From NCBI RefSeq assembly GCF_014117215.1, contig NZ_JACGXS010000002.1:248001-312000 (forward strand): a stretch of DNA of 64,000 bases, in the 5' to 3' direction. Position 1 is the stretch's first letter, and each line of letters opens with the position of its first letter. Positions 23,872-33,180 of the stretch are shown piece after piece. The DNA comes from Stenotrophomonas tumulicola (GTDB lineage Bacteria > Pseudomonadota > Gammaproteobacteria > Xanthomonadales > Xanthomonadaceae). A model generated the notes under the pieces. That model worked only from the letters and a program-made list of their open reading frames with translations, was not told the origin of the DNA and did not search any database. The translations under genes and the position numbers were made by a program.

Positions 23872-25211
23872 TCGCGCGGAATGCCGTGGCGGTCCATGCG
23901 CCGGTACAGGGCCTGCCGGCTCAGGCCCAGTTCGGCGGCGGCCTGGGCGATGATGCCGTGGTTGCTGGCCAGCGCGTTTTCGATGCGCTGGCGGTCCGGA
24001 TCGGGCGCGTGGCTGCTGCTGCGTGGTGCAGCCGCGGCGCGTGGCAGGTTGAGGTCGGCGACTTCGATGCGGTTGCCAGTGGCCAGCAGTTCGGCGCGCT
24101 GGATGACATTGCGCAGCTCGCGCACGTTGCCAGGCCATGGGTGTCGCTGCAGGGCGGCGCTGGCACCTGAAGACAGCGGTTTGTCGCCGCTGAGGAAGCG
24201 TTCGGCCAGCGGCACGATGTCGCCGGGCCGTTCTGCCAGCGGCGGCAGTGCCAGCTCTACCGTGTTGAGGCGGTAATACAGGTCTTCGCGGAAGCTGCCA
24301 TCGCGGATCATGGCGGCAAGGTCCGCGTTGGTGGCACTGACCACGCGCACTTTCACCTGCCGCTCGCGATTGGAACCGAGGCGCTCGAAGCGGCCGGTCT
24401 CCAGCACGCGCAGCAGCTTCATCTGCCCACCCAGTGGCAGGTTGCCGATCTCATCGAGGAACAGCGTGCCGCCATCAGCGGCCTCGAATTTGCCCTCGCG
24501 GGCCTTGTTGGCGCCGGTATAGGCACCGGCTTCGGCGCCGAACAGTTCGGCTTCGATCAGTTCGGCCGGCAACGCACCGCAGTTGACCGTCACGAACGGC
24601 CCCTTGGCGACGGCGGAGTTGGCCTGGATGATCTCCGCTATCTTCTCCTTGCCCGCGCCGTTGGGGCCGGTGATCAACACCGGCAGGGGCGAACGCGCGA
24701 CCTGGCAGGCCAGCGCGATCACCCGCTCGCTGGCCGCATCGGCAAATACCGCCTCGCGCAGGTCATAGCGAAGTTCCAGGTCGTTGCGCTGGCGCTGCTC
24801 GCGTTGGCGCCGGCGATCGAGTTCGCTGCGTGCTTCGGACAGCTCAAGCAGGTTGTTGACCGTGGTCAGCAGCTTGCGGTCGTCCCAGGGTTTGGCCAGG
24901 TAATCGGCAGCGCCGGCCTTGACCAGGTCCACCGCGGTGCTCAGGTGCGTCCATGCGGTCAGCAGGATCACCGGCAGGTCGGGATGGCGCTGGCGGATCC
25001 TGGCGAACAGGGCTTCCCCCTCCTCGCCGGACGTGGTGTCCTCGGTGAAGTTCATGTCCTGGATCACCAGGTCCACCGCATGGCCTTCCAGCGCTGCCAA
25101 GCCGGCCTCGGGCGACGTCGCGTGCACGGTCTCGATGTCGTGCAGCGAGAACAGCACGTCCAGTGCGGTGCCCACGCTGGTGTTGTCGTCGATGATCAGG
25201 ATCAGGGGCAT
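23868..25211 (-). CDS. NtrC-family sigma-54-dependent response regulator
   Basis: 447 aa: receiver domain (phospho-acceptor Asp52, Lys107), AAA+ domain with Walker A GPNGAGKE (182-189), sigma-54 contact loop GAYTGA (229-234, variant of GAFTGA), Walker B LFLDEIG (250-256), and a C-terminal Fis-type HTH (about 415-445, [16 protein letters not shown]). The kinase encoded just downstream is its presumed partner. A near-consensus sigma-54 promoter with an upstream palindrome lies before the first gene of the module at 29963, so it likely activates that operon and, through it, its own expression. It is separated from the permease gene by 128 bases containing a GTAG repeat. Confidence 0.92.
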   Translation of the reverse strand: MPLILIIDDNTSVGTALDVLFSLHDIETVHATSPEAGLAALEGHAVDLVIQDMNFTEDTTSGEEGEALFARIRQRHPDLPVILLTAWTHLSTAVDLVKAGAADYLAKPWDDRKLLTTVNNLLELSEARSELDRRRQREQRQRNDLELRYDLREAVFADAASERVIALACQVARSPLPVLITGPNGAGKEKIAEIIQANSAVAKGPFVTVNCGALPAELIEAELFGAEAGAYTGANKAREGKFEAADGGTLFLDEIGNLPLGGQMKLLRVLETGRFERLGSNRERQVKVRVVSATNADLAAMIRDGSFREDLYYRLNTVELALPPLAERPGDIVPLAERFLSGDKPLSSGASAALQRHPWPGNVRELRNVIQRAELLATGNRIEVADLNLPRAAAAPRSSSHAPDPDRQRIENALASNHGIIAQAAAELGLSRQALYRRMDRHGIPRE

Positions 25212-25225
25212 GCGCAGGGGGTCAG

Positions 25226-25249
25226 GTAGCGCCGGGCCATGCCCGGCGG
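25226..25249 (+). repeat. GTAG repeat half between permease and regulator genes
   Basis: GTAGCGCCGGGCCATGCCCGGCGG hairpin just upstream of the regulator start, with a further CCGAGCATGGCTCGG hairpin at about 25276-25290. Located inside the putative operon, where they could reduce read-through into the regulator and kinase genes. Confidence 0.65.
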
Positions 25250-25339
25250 GTGGGAATCACGGGGGTCTGCAGCAGCCGAGCATGGCTCGGCTCCACAGGA
25301 CGCATGACCGCAGGATATACAACCCGGTGGCCGGCTGCT

Positions 25340-26554
25340 TCAGCTGCCGCGGGTCGCCACCGCCGGTGGCACCGCCGCCGCGCGCCGCGCCGGGCCGAAC
25401 ACGGCCACCTGGCCCAGCAGCCACAGCAGCACGGCGCCTACCGGCAGGTACAGCAACGGCATGCGCGGCAACTCGTAGGTATTCATCAGCGCCAGGTTGA
25501 TCGCATAGGCCGCCAACATGCCCAGCACGATGCCCAGCGTGGCCAAGAGGAAGTTCTCGGTCTGGAAGTAGCGCAGGATCTGCCCACGGGTGGCACCCAA
25601 CGCGCGGCGGATGCCGATCTGCTTGCTGCGCTGCTGCACCCAGAAACTCGCCAGGCCGACGATGCCCAGGGCGGTCACCACCAGCAGGGCAATGCACACG
25701 GTGACCAGCAGGCCGACCATCGCGCGATCGTTCTTGAAGTAGTCATCGCGCTGTTCCTCGTAGGTCAGCTTCTCGCGTACCAGGCGGTTGGGGTCGTTGC
25801 GTTCCAGTGCCGCCAGCGCGCCTTTCAGCACTTCATCGCGGCGCTCCGGTGCGGTGCGCAGCATGTACAGCCCCTGGGTGAAGTCGGTACGCAGCGGCAG
25901 GATGACCGATTTGTCGGTGTTGTCGTTCCAACCGGTAGGGGTGGCCAGGTACTGCACGATGCCGATGACGTGCATCGGCTGGTCGCCGATGTAGAACGTC
26001 TTGCCCAGCGCCGGCTGCCCGGGCGACAGGCCGTCGGCCGCCGCCTGGCTGATGATGGCGGGCACGGCCCTGCTCGTGTCCTGTTCCTTCTGCGCCTGCT
26101 CCTGGTCCACGTACTCGCCCGGCTGGAAATCCCGTCCGGCGATGAGGTTCATGCCCAGCGTGGAGAGTGCGCCTTCGTTGACGTTGTACATGGACGCATG
26201 GATGGTCGGGCGTTCCTGGTCGGGCGTGCGCGAGATGCCGCTGTTGGACGAGCTCATGCGGAACGGCAGCTGGTTGACCCTGGAGACATTGCTGACGCCG
26301 GGCAATGCGCGCAGCGAGGCGATGTCTTCGCGGGTGCGGGCCATGGCATCGGTCTGCTTGCCGATGCCGCTGACCCTCACAATCACCAGTTCCTTCTCGG
26401 CCACCCCGCTGGGCTGGCTGATCTTGTCGATGCGCTGGCTGACCAGGAACAGCGCGTTGCAGACGATGGCGCAGGTCAGCGCGATTTCAAGCACGATCAG
26501 CGAGGCGGCGGTCTTGTGCCGGCGCAGCGTGCTGAGGATGGGGCGGATGTCCAT
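25340..26554 (-). CDS. ABC transporter permease, MacB/FtsX type (second)
   Basis: 404 aa: N-terminal membrane helix (about 15-42), large periplasmic MacB_PCD-like domain, and three C-terminal helices in an FtsX domain (MVGLLVTVCIALLVVTAL; LLATLGIVLGMLAAYAI; LLYLPVGAVLLWLLGQ). This topology belongs to mechanotransmission-type ABC transporters that act on periplasmic substrates rather than carrying them through the membrane. It follows the first permease by 22 bases; the two probably form a heterodimer with the single ATPase. Confidence 0.9.
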   Translation of the reverse strand: MDIRPILSTLRRHKTAASLIVLEIALTCAIVCNALFLVSQRIDKISQPSGVAEKELVIVRVSGIGKQTDAMARTREDIASLRALPGVSNVSRVNQLPFRMSSSNSGISRTPDQERPTIHASMYNVNEGALSTLGMNLIAGRDFQPGEYVDQEQAQKEQDTSRAVPAIISQAAADGLSPGQPALGKTFYIGDQPMHVIGIVQYLATPTGWNDNTDKSVILPLRTDFTQGLYMLRTAPERRDEVLKGALAALERNDPNRLVREKLTYEEQRDDYFKNDRAMVGLLVTVCIALLVVTALGIVGLASFWVQQRSKQIGIRRALGATRGQILRYFQTENFLLATLGIVLGMLAAYAINLALMNTYELPRMPLLYLPVGAVLLWLLGQVAVFGPARRAAAVPPAVATRGS

Positions 26555-26576
26555 GGTAGGTCCTCGTTTCTCGTGC

Positions 26577-27881
26577 TTACTGCGACTTGAGCTGGATGGC
26601 CGGGGTGACCTGCATGGCGCGCCAGGCCGGAAGCATGCCGGCGGCGAGGCTGGCGAAGAGGGTCAGGGCGAGGGCGAGCAGCAGCATCGTGCCGTCCAGG
26701 TGGGCCAGCTTTGCGTACTCCACCGGTTGCTGGCGCACGGCATACAGGCCCAGCGTTGCCAGTACCAGGCCGAGCAGGCCGCCCACCACGCCCACCGCAC
26801 CAGCTTCCACCACGCACTGCAGGAAGATCTGTCCGCGGCTGGCCCCCAGTGCACGGCGTACGCCGATCTCACCGCTGCGGCGCAGGAACTTGGCCAGCAG
26901 CAGGCCCACCGTGTTGATCAGGCAGACCACCAGGAAGCCGAGTGCCAGCCACATCTGCAGGCGCACGTCGCTGGGCACGGCCTTCTTGAAGTCCAGCCAT
27001 TCCATCACCGACAGCAGCTTGACGTTGGCTGGGCGCTCGAAGCGGCCGGCGGCGCGCTGCTGGTCGGAGTAGTTGACCAGGTATCGGCGGTAGTCATCGG
27101 CCTTGGCCGGGTCCATTTCCACCCAGTACTGCAGCCAGGAGCAGGGGGCGCTGAGATCGTAGCTGGTGCCGTTCGGTGAGTTGTTGCCGAAGCAGTTCAT
27201 GTTGCCGCTGCTGCCCAGCTTCAGGTCGACCGAGGTGGAAAACGGAATCAGCACGTCCTCTTCTTTGCCGTAGGCACTCAGGGACAGGTCGAAGAAGCGC
27301 GGTTCCGGCTGCCAGTCTTTCATGACCCCCACCACGCGCAGCGAATGGCCGCTGACCTGGACGTCGCGGCCGACGCTGTTGGCCCCGTTGAACAGTTTGT
27401 CGTTGAGTGCCTTGGACAGCACCACCACGCGGCTGCGGCTTTCGTCGTCGGCAGCCGTCCACGGATTGCCGTACTGCAGCGGCACGTCGAACATCGGAAA
27501 GAAGTCCGCCGAGGTGAGGCGCGAATCCACCGAGAACGGCTTCAGCGTGCTGCCCTCGGGCACGATGGTGGCACCACCGCCGCTCATCATCGCCTGGTGC
27601 TGTCCATGCTTGTCGCGCAGCAGTGCTTCGGCATCGAAGCGGGTCATCTGTTCTTCCGGTTCCTCACCGGGCACATAGCCGGCGCGTGGACGCGGATCGA
27701 TCTGCACGTAGAACAGGCGGTCGCTCTTGGCCGGGATGGGATCGCCGGACAGTACGTGGAACACCGTCAGCGTGGTCATCGATGCGCCGATGCCCAGCGC
27801 GATGGCCACCACCATCAGGGCGGTCAGGACCTTGTTGCGGCGGAAGCTGCGTATGGCCAGGCGGGTGTAGTAGGCGAACAT
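26577..27881 (-). CDS. ABC transporter permease, MacB/FtsX type (first)
   Basis: 434 aa with the same layout as its neighbour: N-terminal helix (LTALMVVAIALGIGASM), MacB_PCD domain, three C-terminal helices (MWLALGFLVVCLINTVGLLL onward). ATG 27881 is preferred because GAGG stands 6 bases upstream; a GTG at 27893 overlaps the ATPase stop and is the alternative. Little sequence similarity to the second permease except around the C-terminal IGVRRALGAS/IGIRRALGAT segment that docks the ATPase, a shared coupling-helix motif. Confidence 0.9.
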   Translation of the reverse strand: MFAYYTRLAIRSFRRNKVLTALMVVAIALGIGASMTTLTVFHVLSGDPIPAKSDRLFYVQIDPRPRAGYVPGEEPEEQMTRFDAEALLRDKHGQHQAMMSGGGATIVPEGSTLKPFSVDSRLTSADFFPMFDVPLQYGNPWTAADDESRSRVVVLSKALNDKLFNGANSVGRDVQVSGHSLRVVGVMKDWQPEPRFFDLSLSAYGKEEDVLIPFSTSVDLKLGSSGNMNCFGNNSPNGTSYDLSAPCSWLQYWVEMDPAKADDYRRYLVNYSDQQRAAGRFERPANVKLLSVMEWLDFKKAVPSDVRLQMWLALGFLVVCLINTVGLLLAKFLRRSGEIGVRRALGASRGQIFLQCVVEAGAVGVVGGLLGLVLATLGLYAVRQQPVEYAKLAHLDGTMLLLALALTLFASLAAGMLPAWRAMQVTPAIQLKSQ

Positions 27882-27889
27882 GGCTGGCC

Positions 27890-28606
27890 TCACTCGTTGA
27901 TTGCGGCAACGTGCCGCGCGGTGGCCAGCACCGGTTCGCGCAGCAGGTCGGTGACCTGGCCGTCGACGATATGCACGTTGCGCTGCGCGCGTGCGGCCAG
28001 CTCCGGATCGTGGGTGACCATCACGATGGTGGTGCCGGCGGCATTGATCTCCTCCAGCAGTTCCATCACCCCGCGTGCCATCTGGCTGTCCAGGTTGCCG
28101 GTCGGTTCATCGGCCAGCAGCAACCGTGGGCTGCCGGCCAGTGCACGGGCGATGGCGGCGCGCTGCTGCTGGCCGCCGGACAGTTCGTTCGGATAGTGCT
28201 TCATGCGCGAACCCAGACCCACCTGGCTGAGCGCTTTCTCGATGCGCTCGCGGCGTTCGGCCGCAGACATGCCGCGATAGCGCAGCGGCACGTCGACGTT
28301 GTCGAACAGGTTGAGGTCCGGGATCAGGTTGAAGCCCTGGAAGATGAAGCCGATCTTCTGGTTGCGCAGCCGGCTGCGCGCATCGTCGCCGAGCTGGCTG
28401 ACATCCTGGCCATCGAGCAGGTAGGTGCCGCTGGTGAAGGTTTCCAGCAGGCCGGCGATGTTGAGGAAGGTGGTCTTGCCGGAACCGGATGGGCCGGTGA
28501 CGGCGACGAATTCCCCTTCATTGACCAACAGGTCCAGCGAACGCAGGGCATGGGTTTCCACCTGTTCGGTGCGGAACACTTTGGCGACAGCGCGCATCTC
28601 AAGCAT
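27890..28606 (-). CDS. ABC transporter ATP-binding protein, MacB/LolD type
   Basis: 238-aa ATPase: Walker A GPSGSGKT near residue 39, Q-loop, signature LSGGQQQR, Walker B LLLADEPTGNLD and H-loop in MVTHDPE, the pattern of the LolD/MacB subclass. It stands between the membrane fusion gene (43-base gap) and the first permease, giving an ATPase, two permeases and an adaptor for export or envelope work. Confidence 0.93.
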   Translation of the reverse strand: MLEMRAVAKVFRTEQVETHALRSLDLLVNEGEFVAVTGPSGSGKTTFLNIAGLLETFTSGTYLLDGQDVSQLGDDARSRLRNQKIGFIFQGFNLIPDLNLFDNVDVPLRYRGMSAAERRERIEKALSQVGLGSRMKHYPNELSGGQQQRAAIARALAGSPRLLLADEPTGNLDSQMARGVMELLEEINAAGTTIVMVTHDPELAARAQRNVHIVDGQVTDLLREPVLATARHVAAINE

Positions 28607-28649
28607 GGTTTTCTCCGGTATCCGTATGTTGCGTAGGTAGGGGTGGTTG

Positions 28650-29927
28650 TCAGTTGATGGACACGCGTTCGGCGTCCTTGAACAGGTCGCTGCCGGCGAC
28701 CACGATACGATCGCCCGGCTGCACGCCGGACAGGATTTCCACTTCGCCCAGGCTGCTCACGCCCAGTTCCACCGGGCGGCGTACGGCGGTGCTGCCCTGC
28801 ATGACATAGGCCTGGCCGTTGCCTTGTTCCACGAACGGGCCACGCTCGACCTTCAGCACGTCCTTGCGGGTATCCAGCAGCACGCGCGTGGACATGCGCT
28901 GGCTCTGGCGCAGGCCGGGTGGCTGCTTGTCGGCGAAGCGCACGCGGGCGTTGACCTCGCCGTTGACCACTTCCGGGGATACCGCGCTGATCTCGCCGGC
29001 GAAAGGCTGGCCGCTGCCGCTGGTCAGCTGCGCGGGCATGCCGATGGCCAGGTCGCGGGCGAAGCTCTCCGGTACCTTGATTTCGATCTCGAAGTTGGAC
29101 AGGTCGACCACGCCCAGCACCGGTGCGTTGGCGACCAGGTTGGTGTGCTGCACGGCCTGGACCTGGCCTACCTGGCCATCGAACGGCGCGCGCAGGGTCA
29201 GTGCATCCACCTGGCGTTTCACTTCGGCCACCACCGCGCGCTGGCGGTCGGCCAGCAGGCGCTTGTTGCGCGCGTCCAGGTCGGCGCCCTGGCCCTGCAG
29301 GCGGGCATCGGTCTGGGCATTGGTCAGCGAGATGTCGGCTTTCTTCAGGCTGTCCTGGGCGCGGGCCAGGTCGATCTGCGGCACCGCGCCGCCATCGAAG
29401 CCGCGCTGGTAGCGCTGCAGGTCGCGTTCGGCCGCCACTTTCTCCACGCCGGCCTGGTCGGTGGTGCTGCGCGATTTGGCGCGGGCCAGCACCGCGTCCA
29501 GCGCGGCACGGCTGGATTCGGCCTCCAGGCCAGCCAGCGTCGCCTCTTCCTGCGCCAGCTTGCTGCGCAGCTCCGGGCTGTCGATGACCGCCAGTTCCTG
29601 GCCCTTCTTCACCACGTCGCCGGCCACCACCTTCAGGTCCACGGTGCCGGCGGAGATGGCGTACAGCACCGGGCTGTTGGCTGCGATCACCCGGCCGTCG
29701 GCGGCGATGTCGCGGACCAGGTCACCGCGCTGTACCTGCGCAATGCGCACGCGGCTGCTGTCGAAGGAACGACTGGCGTTGAGCCAGCCATATACCGCGA
29801 AGCCGATGCCGGCCAGCACGACGATGGCAGCAAGTGCCGGCCAACGGTAGCGGCGCCATGCGGCGGCCCTACTGCCGGTGGCGGTGGTGGAAACAACCTG
29901 GTCCTGTGCAGAAGTGTCGCGGATCAT
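28650..29927 (-). CDS. Membrane fusion protein, HlyD/MacA-like
   Basis: 425-aa periplasmic adaptor: cytoplasmic N-terminus, single membrane helix about residues 28-47, then barrel-sandwich halves flanking a long alpha-hairpin (coiled-coil segment about 105-215), and beta-barrel domain with the usual GMPAQL and VFVEQGNGQAYV-type motifs. MacA-type adaptors join an inner-membrane ABC exporter to a TolC-like channel; no tolC is in the window. First gene of the operon, directly behind the sigma-54 promoter. Confidence 0.9.
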   Translation of the reverse strand: MIRDTSAQDQVVSTTATGSRAAAWRRYRWPALAAIVVLAGIGFAVYGWLNASRSFDSSRVRIAQVQRGDLVRDIAADGRVIAANSPVLYAISAGTVDLKVVAGDVVKKGQELAVIDSPELRSKLAQEEATLAGLEAESSRAALDAVLARAKSRSTTDQAGVEKVAAERDLQRYQRGFDGGAVPQIDLARAQDSLKKADISLTNAQTDARLQGQGADLDARNKRLLADRQRAVVAEVKRQVDALTLRAPFDGQVGQVQAVQHTNLVANAPVLGVVDLSNFEIEIKVPESFARDLAIGMPAQLTSGSGQPFAGEISAVSPEVVNGEVNARVRFADKQPPGLRQSQRMSTRVLLDTRKDVLKVERGPFVEQGNGQAYVMQGSTAVRRPVELGVSSLGEVEILSGVQPGDRIVVAGSDLFKDAERVSIN

Positions 29928-29962
29928 CGAAGCGCCTGGGATGATGGAACTGAGGGGGTTGA

Positions 29963-29978
29963 AGCAGGGAACGTGCCA
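29963..29978 (-). promoter_or_regulatory. Sigma-54 (-24/-12) promoter of the export module
   Basis: Minus-strand sequence TGGCACGTTCCCTGCT, matching the sigma-54 consensus TGGCACG-N4-TTGCW at all but one position, with GG and GC at the required spacing. The predicted start of transcription is near 29953, about 26 bases before the fusion protein ATG. The operon encodes its own candidate sigma-54 activator. Confidence 0.85.
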
Positions 29979-30018
29979 ACTTCATGGCATATGGAAATCA
30001 ATGGCTTGCAGCGCCGCA

Positions 30019-30057
30019 GGCGGTGTCCGGCTGTCCGCGGACACCGCCGGCGGACAC
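30019..30057. promoter_or_regulatory. Palindromic candidate enhancer site
   Basis: Perfect palindrome TGTCCGCGGACA at 30032-30043, nested in a wider inverted repeat GGCGGTGTCCG (30019-30029) / CGGACACCGCC (30038-30048), with further GGACA half-sites at 30052 and 30069. Centre about 85 bases upstream of the predicted sigma-54 transcription start, the usual position for an NtrC-family dimer. It also lies upstream of glmS on the other strand. Confidence 0.65.
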
Positions 30058-30098
30058 TTTTGTTAAGCGGACAGGCGGGGCGGTGCAGGCACCCACGC

Positions 30099-30104
30099 TA
30101 GAAT
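30099..30104 (+). promoter_or_regulatory. -10 element TAGAAT before glmS
   Basis: TAGAAT in the context GCTAGAATGAGCGG, 30 bases before the glmS start. No matching -35 at normal spacing. Confidence 0.45.
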
Positions 30105-30134
30105 GAGCGGCTCAACATCGAGGGAAGCGTGGTT

Positions 30135-31973
30135 ATGTGCGGAATCGTAGGTGCGATCGCTGATCGCGACGTGGTGCCGGTGCTCATCGAGGGACTGAAG
30201 CGGCTGGAATACCGGGGCTACGATTCATCGGGCATCGCCGTGCTGCACGATGCCGGGCAGCCGGACATCCGTCGCGTGCGGCGTACCGGACGGGTTTCCG
30301 AGATGGCCACCGCGGCCGCGGCCGAGGGCTTCGACAGCGTGCTCGGCATCGGCCATACCCGTTGGGCCACCCATGGCGGCGTCACCGAGGCCAACGCCCA
30401 TCCGCATATCAGCGATGGCGTGGCGCTGGTGCACAACGGCATCATCGAGAACCACGAGGAGCAGCGCGAAAAGCTGCGCGCACTCGGGTATGCCTTTGAG
30501 TCGCAGACCGATACCGAGGTCATCGCGCACCTGATGCATCACCACCTGAAGGGCGGCGACAGCCTGCTCGGTGCACTGCAGCGCACGGTCAAGGAGCTCA
30601 CCGGTGCCTACGCGCTGGCAGTGATCAGCCGTGCCGAGCCGGAACATTTCGTCTGCGCGCGCATGGGCTGCCCGCTGCTGGTCGGGCTGGGCGAAGGCGA
30701 GAACTTCGTGGCGTCGGATGTGTCGGCGATCGTTTCATCCACGCGCCGGGTGATCTTCCTGGAAGAGGGCGACACCGCCGACGTGCGCCGCGATGGCGTG
30801 CAGGTGTATGGCCATGACGACGCGCCGGTGCAGCGTGATGTGCACCTGTCGGACGTGTCGTTGGCCTCGCTGGAACTGGGGCCGTACCGCCACTACATGC
30901 AGAAGGAAATCCACGAGCAGCCCCGCGCGCTGGGCGACACCATCGAAGCGGCGATCGATGCCGGTGGCTTCCCGGCCGAGCTGTTCGGCAAGGACGCCGA
31001 GGCCGTGCTGTCGGGCATCGAGGGCATCCAGATCCTTGCCTGCGGCACCAGTTATTACGCCGGCCTGACCGCGCGTTACTGGATCGAGTCGATCGCCGGC
31101 CTGCCGTGCAGCGTGGAGATCGCCAGTGAATACCGGTACCGGGCTGCCCATGCGAACCCGAAACACCTGATCGTGACCATCTCCCAGTCCGGCGAAACGC
31201 TGGACACGATGGAAGCGCTGAAATACGCAAAGTCGCTCGGCCACACCCACACGTTGTCGATCTGCAACGTGCCGGAAAGCGCGATACCGCGTGCCAGCGA
31301 GCTGGTCTGCTACACCCGTGCCGGCGCCGAGATCGGCGTAGCCTCGACCAAGGCCTTCACTACCCAGCTGGCCGCGTTGTTCCAGCTGACCGTGGTGCTG
31401 GGCAAGCTGCACGGCCACGTCGATGCCGCGCAGGAAGCGGACTACCTGGAACAGCTGCGCTTCCTGCCGGGCAGCGTGCAGCATGCCCTGAACATGGAGC
31501 CGCAGATTGCCGCGTGGGCCGAGCGCTTCGCGCGCAAGAGCAGCGCGCTGTTCCTCGGCCGTGGCCTGCATTATCCGATCGCGCTGGAAGGTGCGCTCAA
31601 GCTGAAGGAAATCACCTATATCCACGCCGAGGCATACCCGGCGGGCGAATTGAAGCATGGCCCGCTGGCGCTGGTGGACGAGGACATGCCGGTGGTGGTG
31701 ATCGCCCCCAACGACAGCCTGCTGGAGAAGGTGAAGTCCAACATGCAGGAAGTGCGCGCGCGTGGCGGCGAGCTGTTCGTGTTCACCGACCAGGACAGCA
31801 ACTTCAATGAATCCGAAGGCGTGCACGTGATCCGCACCCCGCGCCATGCCGGCGTGCTCAGCCCGGTGGTGCATACCATTCCGGTGCAGTTGCTGGCCTA
31901 TCACACCGCGCTGGCCCGCGGCACCGACGTGGACAAGCCGCGTAACCTGGCCAAGAGCGTGACGGTGGAATAA
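30135..31973 (+). CDS. glmS: Glucosamine-6-phosphate synthase
   Basis: Makes glucosamine-6-phosphate from fructose-6-phosphate and glutamine, the entry to UDP-GlcNAc. N-terminal Ntn amidotransferase begins MCGIVGA: Cys2 becomes the nucleophile after Met removal, which fixes the start at ATG 30135 rather than the upstream GTG. C-terminal half has two SIS isomerase domains ([11 protein letters not shown] motif) and ends in KSVTVE. 612 aa. No glmS ribozyme is visible in the leader. The stop TAA overlaps the A-run of a long palindrome. Confidence 0.97.
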   Translation: MCGIVGAIADRDVVPVLIEGLKRLEYRGYDSSGIAVLHDAGQPDIRRVRRTGRVSEMATAAAAEGFDSVLGIGHTRWATHGGVTEANAHPHISDGVALVHNGIIENHEEQREKLRALGYAFESQTDTEVIAHLMHHHLKGGDSLLGALQRTVKELTGAYALAVISRAEPEHFVCARMGCPLLVGLGEGENFVASDVSAIVSSTRRVIFLEEGDTADVRRDGVQVYGHDDAPVQRDVHLSDVSLASLELGPYRHYMQKEIHEQPRALGDTIEAAIDAGGFPAELFGKDAEAVLSGIEGIQILACGTSYYAGLTARYWIESIAGLPCSVEIASEYRYRAAHANPKHLIVTISQSGETLDTMEALKYAKSLGHTHTLSICNVPESAIPRASELVCYTRAGAEIGVASTKAFTTQLAALFQLTVVLGKLHGHVDAAQEADYLEQLRFLPGSVQHALNMEPQIAAWAERFARKSSALFLGRGLHYPIALEGALKLKEITYIHAEAYPAGELKHGPLALVDEDMPVVVIAPNDSLLEKVKSNMQEVRARGGELFVFTDQDSNFNESEGVHVIRTPRHAGVLSPVVHTIPVQLLAYHTALARGTDVDKPRNLAKSVTVE

Positions 31974-32051
31974 AAAAGGGGACGGAGGGGATTAAGTCGT
32001 TGTTGACCACTACGGGTCGGCAACGACTTAATCCCCTCCGTCCCCTTTTTT
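31972..32051. repeat. Long palindrome, copy 1 (glmS / OYE gene junction)
   Basis: Perfect 31-base arms (31972-32002 and 32021-32051) around an 18-base loop. Arms read AAAAAAGGGGACGGAGGGG then ATTAAGTCGTTG. The A-run on one side and T-run on the other make it an intrinsic terminator in both directions for convergent glmS and the OYE-family gene. It touches the glmS stop codon and is 7 bases from the other gene's stop. Same family as 34647-34727, 38599-38676 and 44057-44076. Confidence 0.9.
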
Positions 32052-32058
32052 CTGCGGT

Positions 32059-33180
32059 TTACTGCGCCGAAGCGCGGCCCGGGCCGCGATAACGCGCCAG
32101 CCAATGTGCATAGGGTGCGGGCAGGGTGGCCCACGCGGGATTCTCCACGCCCAGTTCCTGCGCCAGCTGGTACGGGTAGTGCGGGTTGGCCAGGTGGGCG
32201 CGGCCGATCATCACCAGGTCGCTCTGCTGCTGGGCCACGATGGCTTCGGCGGCCTCGGCACCGTCCACGCACCAGCCCACGGCGACGGCGATGCCCGCTT
32301 CATTGCGCACGCGCTGCGCGATCGGCGCGAGGAACGACGGCGTGCCCCACGGCACCACGCCGGTCGGGATCACGAAGTTGATGCTGACATTGAGCAGGTC
32401 CAGCCCCTGTTCGCGCATCTGCTTCACCAGTTCGATGGATTCGGCCAGGGTCTCTTCATCGTGGCCGTCGTATTCGATGACGCCCATGCGTGCGGTCAGC
32501 GGCAGCTCGGCCGGCCATACCGCGCGAACAGCCGCCACGGTCTCCAGCAGGAAGCGCGCACGGTTGTCAAAGCTGCCGCCGTACTGGTCATCGCGCTGGT
32601 TGCTGTAAGCGGAGAAGAAACTCTGCGCCAGGTAACCGTGGGCGAAATGCAGTTCCAGCCATTTGAAACCGGCATCGCGCGCGCGCTCGGCGGCAGCGAC
32701 GAAGTCGGCCTGCACGCGCTTGATGTCGTCGAGGGTCATTTCCCGTGGCAGCTTCGACAGGCCTCCACCGAAGGCGATCGCCGACGGTGCCAGGGTCGGC
32801 CAGCCACGCGCATCGTCTTCGGCGATATGGTCGTCGCCCTCCCACGGCAGGTTGGCACTGGCCTTGCGGCCGGCATGGCCGATCTGGATGCCCGGTACCG
32901 CGCCGGTCCCGGCGATGGCGGCGGCAATCGGCGCGAGGGCGTCGGCCTGCGCGTCATTCCACAGGCCCAGGCAGCCGGGGGTGATGCGGCCTTCCGGCGA
33001 TACGCCGGTGGCCTCCACGATGACCAGGCCGGCACCGCCGCGGGCCAGTCCGGTGTAGTGCGCCAGATGCCATGCATTGGGCACGCCGTCGACGGCACTG
33101 TATTGGCACATGGGCGGCACTGCGATGCGGTTGCGCAGGGTCACGCTTTTCAGCTGGAACGGGGAGAACAGTCGGGGCAT
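32059..33180 (-). CDS. NADH:flavin oxidoreductase, Old Yellow Enzyme family (YqjM-like)
   Basis: 373-aa FMN-dependent ene-reductase. N-terminal LFSPFQLKSVTLRNRIAVPPMCQYSA is diagnostic of the YqjM/NamA branch, with Cys in PPMCQYS that tunes FMN; further motifs are HAGRKAS, the barrel segment HFAHGYLAQSFFSAYSNQRDD and the catalytic Tyr within AHGYL. Acts on alpha,beta-unsaturated carbonyls or nitro compounds in detoxification. ATG 33180 gives family length; the frame stays open far upstream without similarity. No regulator gene adjacent. Confidence 0.92.
   Translation of the reverse strand: MPRLFSPFQLKSVTLRNRIAVPPMCQYSAVDGVPNAWHLAHYTGLARGGAGLVIVEATGVSPEGRITPGCLGLWNDAQADALAPIAAAIAGTGAVPGIQIGHAGRKASANLPWEGDDHIAEDDARGWPTLAPSAIAFGGGLSKLPREMTLDDIKRVQADFVAAAERARDAGFKWLELHFAHGYLAQSFFSAYSNQRDDQYGGSFDNRARFLLETVAAVRAVWPAELPLTARMGVIEYDGHDEETLAESIELVKQMREQGLDLLNVSINFVIPTGVVPWGTPSFLAPIAQRVRNEAGIAVAVGWCVDGAEAAEAIVAQQQSDLVMIGRAHLANPHYPYQLAQELGVENPAWATLPAPYAHWLARYRGPGRASAQ

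Noticed and set aside
30060..30134. glmS ribozyme or riboswitch in the glmS leader
   Set aside because: The leader after the -10 box is only about 25 bases and shows no ribozyme core.
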